64,000 nt of DNA, from assembly GCA_963682175.1 (NCBI GenBank), contig OY821775.1:32114053-32178052 (forward strand), written 5' to 3'. Both the position numbers and the translations under genes were made by a program. The notes under the pieces are model-generated. The model was not told where the DNA came from. It searched no databases and saw only the letters and a list, made by a program, of their open reading frames with translations. The stretch's first letter is position 1. Every line of letters begins with the position of its first letter. This stretch comes from Triglochin maritima. Its lineage: Eukaryota; Streptophyta; Magnoliopsida; Alismatales; Juncaginaceae. Below, one piece after another: positions 56,705 through 64,000 of this stretch.

Positions 56705-57972
56705 TGTATCCGAACCTTCTTGCTGAGGTGAACTATTCTTCGATTACGTTGATTCCCAAGAAGGCCTTGCCCACCAGGCTGATGATTACCGGCCCATATC
56801 CCTTTTCAATATGACATACCGGTACATATCTAAGGTGCTTGCAAATAGATTGAAACGAGTTCTGCCCCGGCTGGTTGGAGATGCACAAAGTGCTTTTATT
56901 CGTGGAAGACGGATAGGTGACAATATCTTGCTCGCTCATGAAATCTGCCACAACATGCACATAGAGCGTGGGCATGCAAAGATGTGTCTCAAATTGGACC
57001 TCCGGAAAGCATATGATTCAGTGTCTTGGAGCTTTCTTCATGATGTGCTGCAAATATTTGGCTTCTCGGGCAAATGGCGAAGGCTCATTATGGTGTGTGT
57101 ACGAGCATCTTTTGTCGTGACGATGAAAGGTGCAAACTCTCGACCATTCAAGGCAGCAAATGGGTTGAGCCAAGGAGATCCTATGGCTCCCTATCTCTTT
57201 GTACTTTGTATGGAAGTCCTTAGCAGTATGACAAAGGAGGCGGTTGCAAGAGGACAACTTGAACCGGTGAAATGTGGGGGCATCACGGTTTCGCATTTGT
57301 TGTTTTCTGATGATGTCATGATATTCGCAGCGGCTACTAAGGCAAATACTGGAGTGATAAAGGATATTTTGGCTGAGTTCTCCGTGTGCTCCGGGCTGCA
57401 ATTAAATACACAAAAGAGTCAAGTCTTTATGGCGAGAAACGTGGTTCATGGCCGGTGGATCTGTTCGAATCTTGGGATGGAGAGGGCGGACTTTCCAGTC
57501 ACTTATCTCGGCCTACCCCTCTTCACAACCAGGCTGGGAAGGCACCATTCTGAGGGATTGATTGCTAAGATCAAAGCTAAGTTAAGCTCATGGAAGCGGA
57601 GCCTCTTGTCCATGGTTGGTCGGGTGGAATTGGTGCAAAGTGTGCTTGTCTCTTTCATCATCTTTTGGACATCCGCTTTCCTTCTCCGTAGGTCTGTGTT
57701 GAAGGAAATGGAAAGTATTATGACCTACTTCGTGTGGGGGCCCGAAGAAATGGGTGGCCGTCGCATGGAAGGACATTTGTGTACCCAAGGGCGAGGGAGG
57801 CTTAGGCTTGCGCAGATTGGTGGACTGGAACGATGCAGGGTTGTTACAGTTGTTTTGGTTAGTTGTGGCAGAAATGACTCTCTTTAGGAGAAATGCTTCC
57901 CAAGGAGAATTTGTTTCAGATGGAAGAAATGATATATTGTCCACAACCTTGGGTAAGGAGGAGCATCCTTGA
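56705..57972 (+). pseudogene. LINE reverse transcriptase (ORF2 part)
   Basis: RT of a non-LTR element, which primes cDNA synthesis at a nicked target. Motifs in order: EVNYSSITLIPKKA (56727-56768), YRPISLFNM (after a shift near 56785), YISKVLANRLKRVLPRLV, AQSAFIRGRRIGDNILLAHE, LKLDLRKAYDSVSW (catalytic Asp, about 56992-57030), GLSQGDPMAPYLFVLCME (57160-57210), LLFSDDVMIF (57298-57330; FSDD instead of the common FADD) and LNTQKSQVF. The frame is open from 56811 to 57750. A shift there leads to VAWKDICVPKGEGGLGLRRL. All catalytic Asp residues remain. The endonuclease domain is gone and the C terminus is cut. Confidence 0.93.
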
Positions 57973-57989
57973 CGAATACGCGGTGTAGT

Positions 57990-59870
57990 TAGTCGAATAG
58001 GACTACGTCAGTATTATGGGTCATCAACCTCACAGCGACATTCCAAAGGTGATCACGTGAAATGCGACAAGAAGATCCATCACCTAGAAAACCTGGTGAA
58101 GAGTTTGTACAATCACCTTGGAGTTTCCACCGATATTGCCACCAATGTAGATTTACTAACCCCCCGTACTGCTTCAAGTGTACAACCTAGCGAATCATTC
58201 CCACAACAAGGATTTGAGCAGGACACGCTTGGCCCTTTTGAGGTAGAATTGTAATTTTTAAGTATTTATTTTTCGTTTTTCGTTGTATTACATTTGATAA
58301 TTTTGTTTTGATATTTACATGATGGAGCTGAATGTGAACTCTTTGTGAATGATCCAGATATGCGACTTCTAGCATATGGAAAGGTGTACACACTGAAGTT
58401 ACATCACAGTATACAGATTGAATCCAAGAATTTGAAGATGACTTTGGATACATCTGCTTGTGGTGATGCACTCCTATTGTATCTTGAATATGAGTTTCAA
58501 ATGGTGGGCGGTGCTGAAGGATGAGTATTGCAATGGCCTCGTTCATTGATTAAATTAAAGAAAGTAAAGGTATCAATATGTATTTAAATAATTACATAAA
58601 TAGTTGATATATAGTAATAACGTAAATATATTCTAATAATATAGCTTCTTAATTTCATAAGGTCGAAGGTCCAACATCCAAGCAATCTAAAAATCAAATT
58701 GAAATTGAGGAGAGACAATTTCCTTCGAATTGTCACATTTTATACAATTCCATAGAACATGAGGATGAAGATTCTACAGTTCAAAGTGTAATGAATCAAG
58801 AAATCGTAGGTTCCATGACCGACGATGGCATCGAACCTAAGTTGTATGTCATAATAAATGTTGTAATGAAATATTTGAGGATGGAAAATTTGTGTATAAC
58901 AATAATCCAAGTTCATTTAAAGAAAGTCATTTAAAGCTCTATTGTCTTTTTATATATTTGATTACGAATTGTTTTAAACTGACAATTATGGTATATTGAC
59001 TTTTTAAATAGGGTTCTCTACGAATTGCGTTTTGGGGAAAAAATGGTTATTTGTGTCCCACAATATTCATGTATCCTCGCAATTCAAGCAATGACACTAG
59101 AGCCCAAAAGAATGCTAATGTTGTGTGATTGCGAGAAAAAGATTTATCTAGCACCATATTGGGAGGCGTAAGTATTTCATTATATTACTTGTTGTATTAG
59201 TATTAAATGATTAATAATGTTATGTAACATAATTACTTTTCAGTGATCATTGGATGTTGGTTGTTTTAGTTCCCGATACAAATATTGCATATTGGTTTGA
59301 TCCTCTAGCATCAGATAAACCGAGAAAATCATTGTTCAGTTGTAAGTTACTTTTAGTATAGTTAATTTAATTTTTTTTACTAAAGAGTCAAACATTTAAT
59401 CATTTGTGTAATTTTGACAAAGCCATGAATATATATAAAATTTGTGTAATCAGAAGAAGCAAACAACTTGGCCTGCCATGAAAGTAATATTATTTATTAT
59501 TAAAGTAATATGTATTCATTTCATTATCAGGATAAAATACTGAATCTATTTTAATTTGTAATTGTTGTAGTACCGTAGAAAAGTTGGAAATACTAAATCT
59601 GGTTAGTACGTAATGACTTATATGGAAACAAATGTCAGCTTTGGTCAGAAGATGGAGATTTACGACATATATCATTGATATGTAGCTTACATGTTAGGTT
59701 TTAATGGTTTTGTTGTTTTAATTATTTAAAAATGTAATTTTATTTTGTAGATTTTAGAAGAAAACTCTCAACTGTTTTCGCAAGATGAGATAGATGTAAG
59801 ACGTGAGAGGTGGTCTGCTTATTTCCTTACTCGTATGCTAAAACAAAAGTGTAATTAATTATGTATGAAT
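57990..59870 (+). pseudogene. CACTA-4 second gene: Transposase_24 C terminus with Ulp1-like protease domain
   Basis: A multi-exon remnant. MKCDKKIHHLENLVKSLYNH (58057-58116) and GAECELFVNDPDMRLLAYGK (58323-58382) match the C-terminal part of Transposase_24-type proteins; LQWPRSLI follows near 58528. Then come pieces of a C48 (Ulp1/SENP-like) cysteine protease: APYWEA, DHWMLVVLVPDTNIAYWFDP (59244-59305, catalytic His in HW), KKQTTWPAMK (about 59455), PRKVGNTKSG-stop-YVMTYM (about 59574-59630) and ILEENSQLFSQDEIDVRRER (59752-59812). The catalytic Cys position, normally E-C-G-Y-Y, is S-G-stop, so the domain is dead. Introns are inferred from gaps; boundaries were not resolved. Confidence 0.78.
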
Positions 59871-59939
59871 GGTATGATGTGTAGTATCTGAACTGTGTTA
59901 TTCGTTCGATTGTACGAATTGTATATATATGAAGGTGAT

Positions 59940-61333
59940 TGATTGATTCAGTTATAATACCGCAAGTACACGGTGTCGATGAAGACGTGGCAAGTACGGG
60001 TCGAGTCCACAGGGAGGTGTCTCAACTCTGGTTCTTTAGAAATCAAGTGGAAAATCAAGGGAGAATAAGTTTGATTACACTAAACAAGCAATGAACCAGC
60101 AAGAAAGATGAAAGTACGAGAGGAATCAAAACTAAACTAAGTACTCTCAAAGCAAGATCGAATTCCGGAAGAAACCCCCCCAAGAGAAGTAGTGTGTGTA
60201 CACATGTGATAAGGTGGTGAAGAATGCATTTAATAAGGCACAAGTGTAGGTTGTGTTTTCATGCATAGGAAGTACCTAATGATTGTGGAAAAACCTATCA
60301 TTCCAATCACTAACCTAGTTGATTAACATGAGCTTAAACAAGTTAGTTATTAAGAACCTAAACAAGCATGACAAGTACCTAATGGTTATGGCAAAACCCA
60401 TCAAGTTAAGTATTCTCTTTTAGATAAACAAGCATATATTCACATTCATCACCTATTCCATAAAATAACATTCATTCCCATTCTCCATTACATGTATAAA
60501 CAACATCTCCACCCCCAAAGGGGGATGGAACTACTCACTACACATTAAGCTACAAAGTATATTAAGAAAGAAAGACATTACAACTAATTATACTAAGATT
60601 AAGAAAAAAAACTAATCTAAACATGCAAGCATTAAAAAAGACAACATTAAAACAAAACAATGAAGAATTATTTTATTTACATGACTCACATTACAAGTAA
60701 CATTCTTCTCCACTTGAGTTTTGCTCCAAGACTTACTCTAAGTAGAGAGAATGACTACCAAGCAATGAGGTATTTACAAAGTAGGAAAAAGAGTTCTATT
60801 TATAGGCATGAAAAAGACAACTAGGGACAATCGCCCGACGTGGGACTAATGAAACATTCCCTGAATAGACATAAACACATAACCCATATCCGTTCAAAAC
60901 TGGGTTACATTCTGACCAAAAGGGACCGCCAATTGGCGGTCCAAGCTTGTTAGATGTGACTCATTTTTGTTCCTCTACTTAATCTCTTCAATTATGCACG
61001 TAGTGTGTGCCTTGGTCAGCCATTTGAGTCTGCGCCCGAGACTAATGTCCAAAATACTCGTCATGATGGTGTGAAGTTTCTCGGTTTGCTATTTGGTCCC
61101 TCCGGGCTTACGTCCAAGTCCTTCCCTCTTGCAGATGGGTCATTGTGCATGACATAGATGTCCATTTTGCGTCATTTAAGTCCTTCCTTCTTACGTTTCA
61201 GTCCTTTTTCTCTTCCATTCTCTTCTTTGTTACCTAATACCTGAAATATAACAACAAATACTCGAGTAGCACAATATTGGGGTAAAATTAAGGATATATA
61301 ACATGAATATGATACATGATATGCTATGAATTA
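59940..61333 (-). mobile_element. Solo gypsy LTR, B-type (sLTR-5)
   Basis: 1394 bp with TSD gtgat (59935-59939, 61334-61338), from TGATTGATTCAGTTATAATA to CATGATATGCTATGAATTA on the plus strand, in minus-strand sense. It contains the 20 bp perfect palindrome GGACCGCCAATTGGCGGTCC (60923-60942) and the TATA box CTATAAATAG (rc of about 60797-60806). It lies in the 3' flank of the CACTA-4 Ulp1-like gene. Confidence 0.93.
60923..60942. promoter_or_regulatory. 20 bp perfect palindrome in LTR U3
   Basis: GGACCGCCAATTGGCGGTCC is the cleanest copy of the gypsy dyad. It lies about 120 bp upstream of the TATA box in the sense of the LTR. Confidence 0.75.
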
Positions 61334-61439
61334 GTGATATTTGTTGGATTCTATGAATGACATATGTATTGTATCTGAACCTTTTTATTCTATGGATTGT
61401 TCAGGTTGCAGGATTTGAGTTTGTATTATAGCCACCACA

Positions 61440-61925
61440 TAACGTAAAACCCTACAACGTCGGTGTTTATAGAATGCCGACATGGTATGTGGTATGCAAG
61501 GTCAGATTCTAATGCATCCGACGTGGAGGGGGCATCTATGACAAAACCAATTCCTACCCTACCACGTCGGACTTTCCATAAACCAACGTGTTGTGTTATA
61601 TTCAATGTCGGATTAAAATCCATCCAAAGTGGAAGGGGCATACAAATTTCTTTATTATTATTTCCCACCTTACCACGTCGGTGTTTAATTAGTCTGACGT
61701 GGAAGGGCATACAAATTTCTTTATTATTTGTTTCCTACCCTACCACGTCGGTGTTCAATTAGTCCGACGTGGAAGGGCAGATAAATTTCTTTATTATGTT
61801 TTCCTAGCCGACAACGTCGGTGTTTAATTAATCTGACGTGGAAGGAAAATACGAATTTCTTTACTACATTACTACGTCTGTGTTTAATTAATCCGACGTG
61901 GAAGGAGAATATGAATATCTTTATT
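61440..61925. repeat. CACTA-4 subterminal array
   Basis: About six units of 70-80 bp, each with CCACGTCGGTGTTTAATTAG facing TCCGACGTGGAAGGG and followed by AATTTCTTTATTATT. Arms of each unit are inverted copies. The core ACGTCGG is shared with the array at 1975-3290 although the spacers differ. Confidence 0.8.
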
Positions 61926-61929
61926 ATTA

Positions 61930-62285
61930 TTTTTTCCTATGAAAAACACAAGACATTTTCTCCGACCCCTTAACCCCAACAACTCTAGCCTCGCCAGACC
62001 CTAGACAAACCCCAAAACCGATCTCCGATCTAACCCCCTCGCACGCCCGCAGCCAAGGAAGCCCTAACCTCGCCACGATGAGCCCCACATGCCTGCAACC
62101 CCGCCATCTCGCACTCCGGCAGCGATCCACCATCTTGAGGATCTAAACTCTGGTTACATGTATATAAAGCACTAGTTATTTATACACCATAGGATCTAAA
62201 CTATTGTTACTGGCATCCTGTCTTTGTATGTCGAATTTTGTTTCTTTTCTTCATTTGTATCCTTGTTAGGTATCTTGTCTTTGTA
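61930..62285. other. GC-rich tract and spacer upstream of TNP2-like gene
   Basis: 61960-62130 is C-rich (minus-strand frame Arg/Gly-rich, not accepted as a gene). The following 150 bp are AT-rich and contain the repeated phrase TAGGATCTAAACT (about 62140 and 62190). Possibly leader sequence of the CACTA gene to the right. Confidence 0.4.
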
Positions 62286-62289
62286 TTTC

Positions 62290-64000
62290 GAATTTTGTTG
62301 TCCGGTTTGTAATGCATCAAGGTACAAACATAAGAAAAATAAGAGTGGTGATATACCAATACAAGGGCCACCCGCGAAGGTGTTTGGTATCTTCCAATCA
62401 TTCCAAGGTTGAAATGTTTATTTACATGCCCTACATATTCAAAGAATCTGACATGGCATGCATATTGTGATCAACAAAATGATCATATGCTTCGACATCC
62501 TGCATATTCTCCGCAGTGGAAGAAGATCGATTCAGACTTCCATTGTTCGGTCAAGAATCTAGAAAAATGAGACTTGGTATGTGTAATGATGGAATGAATC
62601 CATATGGGCCTTCATAGTTCGTGGCATGTTCTACTCGTTATGTACAATCTACCTCCATGGTTAAGCATGAAACATAGATACATGATGATGTCTTTAATGA
62701 TTTCTGGTCCAAAACAACTGGGCAATGTCATAGAAGTGTATTTGGCTCCTCTCGTTGATGACTTAAAGAAATTATGGAATGAAGGTGAGCAAGTCTGGGA
62801 TGTCCACCTGAAAAGATATTTACAATGCATGCAATGATATTTTGCACAATTAATGCTTCCATGCATATGGAAATCTGTCTGGCTATTCTGTAAAAGGACA
62901 CAAATCGTGTCCTATTTGTTAACAAAACAAGGGTTCTTTGTAACTTGTGCATGGCAGTAAGACAGTATATCTTGGTCATCGCAAATTTCTTTCTATGAGT
63001 CATCCGTACCGTAAAATGAAAAAAGCATCTAATGGAAAGCATGAATTTGGAAAACCCCCTACGGAGATCAGTGTAAGACAACTTTTTGAGCAAGTGAAGA
63101 ACATCTAATGCGAATTCAACAAGCCTTACAAACTAGTAATGATAAGAGCAGTTGGAAGAAAAAATTCCTTTTTTAACCTTCCTTATTGGGAGACCTTAGA
63201 AGTCAGACATTGTATTGATATGATGTTTGTCGAAAAAATGTTTGTGATAGTTTGTTAGGAACTCTTTTGAACATATTGGGTGAGACTAAAGATGGATATA
63301 ATGCCAGACTTGATCTACTTGAACTTCGTATTCGAGCAAAACTAGCACCACAGAGTAAGGGTACGCGTAAGTATTTACCACCAGCTCGTTACACATTGTC
63401 CAGAAAGGAGAAATTAGCTTTGTGCCAGTGTCTACATGGTGTCAAAGTGCCGCAGGGGTATTCTTCAAATATTAGTAACCTTGTTTCAATGAAAGATTTG
63501 AAATTACTGGGTTTGAACTGTCATGATTGCCATGGCTTGATGTAGTAGTTGTTACATGTTTCTATTAGATCGATATTGCCAAAACACGTAGACATGCTAT
63601 TATCAAATTTTGTTTGTTCTTCAACATGATTTGCCGCAAAGTAATTGATCCAAAGTATTTGGGTAAGTTGCAGAATGAAGTAGTTGTTACGATATGTCAG
63701 TTGGAGATGTACTTTCCCCTGTCTGTTTTTGACATTATGGTCCATTTGGTGGTTCATCTGGTTAGAGAAGTTAAACTACTTGGTGTGGTATTTTTGAGGT
63801 GGATGTATCATTTTGAGCGTTACATGGGTGAGTTGAATGATTATTGTAACAATATACGAAGGTCCAATGTGACCATTATTGAAGGTTACATAGCTCAAGA
63901 GGTAATTGTGTTTTGTAATGAGTACTTGACTCAAACAAAGAGTGTCAAACTTCCTAACAACCGACATGAAGATAGGATTGGAGGGAATGGTATGCGTGCT
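62290..64000 (+). pseudogene. CACTA-4 TNP2-like transposase, continues past window
   Basis: The TNP2-like transposase read through several frames: CPVCNASRYKHKK and GPPAKVFGIF (62300-62395), LTWHAYCDQQNDHMLRHPAY (about 62448-62508), LLVMYNLPPWLSMKHRYMMM (about 62633-62692), LGNVIEVYLAPLVDDLKKLW (62722-62780), YLGHRKFLSMSHPYRKMKKA (about 62971-63030), FFNLPYWETLEVRHCIDMMF (63170-63229), an open stretch 63252-63545 with ARLDLLELRIRAKLAP and SMKDLKLLGLNCHDCHGLM, then the DUF4218 block NEVVVTICQLEMYFP to GYIAQEVIVFCNEYL (63675-63930). The order is complete for the family's middle and C-terminal parts. Many stops and shifts show decay. Confidence 0.9.

Larger units (their letters stand above)
54860..57972 (+). 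mobile_element. LINE (L1-type non-LTR retrotransposon), internally deleted and truncated
   Basis: GC-richer than its neighbours. It consists of ORF1 with DUF4283 and a CCHC knuckle, then a reverse transcriptase. The apurinic endonuclease and the start of the RT are missing at a junction near 56705. The 3' end, including RNase H and the A-rich tail, is missing after about 57972. No TSD can be identified. It separates CopiaZ from CACTA-4. Confidence 0.9.

Noticed and set aside
56094..57944. Several long minus-strand frames over the LINE
   Set aside because: They are shadows of the GC-richer ORF1 and RT on the plus strand.
1..64000. tRNA genes near the tRNA-like primer-binding sites
   Set aside because: Only the 17-20 base primer-binding sites are present. 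No cloverleaf with A and B boxes was seen around them.

Overview
The window is plant nuclear DNA, from an angiosperm and probably a eudicot; the species cannot be named from the sequence. It is AT-rich and built almost entirely of transposable elements: Ty3/gypsy and Ty1/copia LTR retrotransposons, CACTA (En/Spm), hAT and LINE elements. All are decayed, and most are nested inside one another. I found no intact host protein-coding gene, no tRNA or rRNA gene and no CRISPR array. The picture fits a heterochromatic or intergenic transposon block.

Layout. (1) 1-6283: remains of CACTA DNA. There are two pieces of TNP2-like transposase, one Transposase_24-like gene and a 1.3 kb subterminal repeat array; a solo gypsy LTR (4133-5654) interrupts one transposase piece. 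(2) 6284-12027: minus-strand Athila-like gypsy element with a 3' LTR, a gag gene, the start of the protease and a 3' accessory ORF. It is truncated at its 5' end. (3) 12028-13996: AT-rich DNA with no recognised gene. (4) 13997-35742: a nested stack. A copia element is split inside its RNase H by a 20.1 kb gypsy insertion (15174-35273). That insertion carries a 6.3 kb copia element (15358-21648), two solo gypsy LTRs (21919-23286 and 24589-26131) and a 3.5 kb hAT element (29018-32518). (5) 36351-54690: copia material whose LTRs are rich in the palindrome GGTCGACC. It is interrupted by a 6.0 kb CACTA element (38827-44861), itself holding a solo copia LTR and a hAT MITE, and by a 7.0 kb gag-only gypsy element (45575-52556). 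(6) 54860-57972: LINE with ORF1 and reverse transcriptase but no endonuclease. (7) 57990-64000: CACTA DNA with a decayed Transposase_24/Ulp1-like gene, a solo gypsy LTR (59940-61333), a subterminal array and a TNP2-like transposase running off the right edge.

Boundaries are strong where target-site duplications (TSDs) could be read directly: gtaac, acatg/atatg, aacta, caaga, ggagg, cgtgtaac, cta/tta, ataag, cgtga and gtgat. Several insertions are confirmed because a related element elsewhere in the window keeps the empty site.

The most interesting material is a family of gypsy elements with no pol. They carry a gag-derived zinc knuckle joined to a 3' accessory ORF that is also present in the gag-bearing relative. 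Their LTRs and RNA leaders share a recurrent CCGCCAATTGGCGG dyad.
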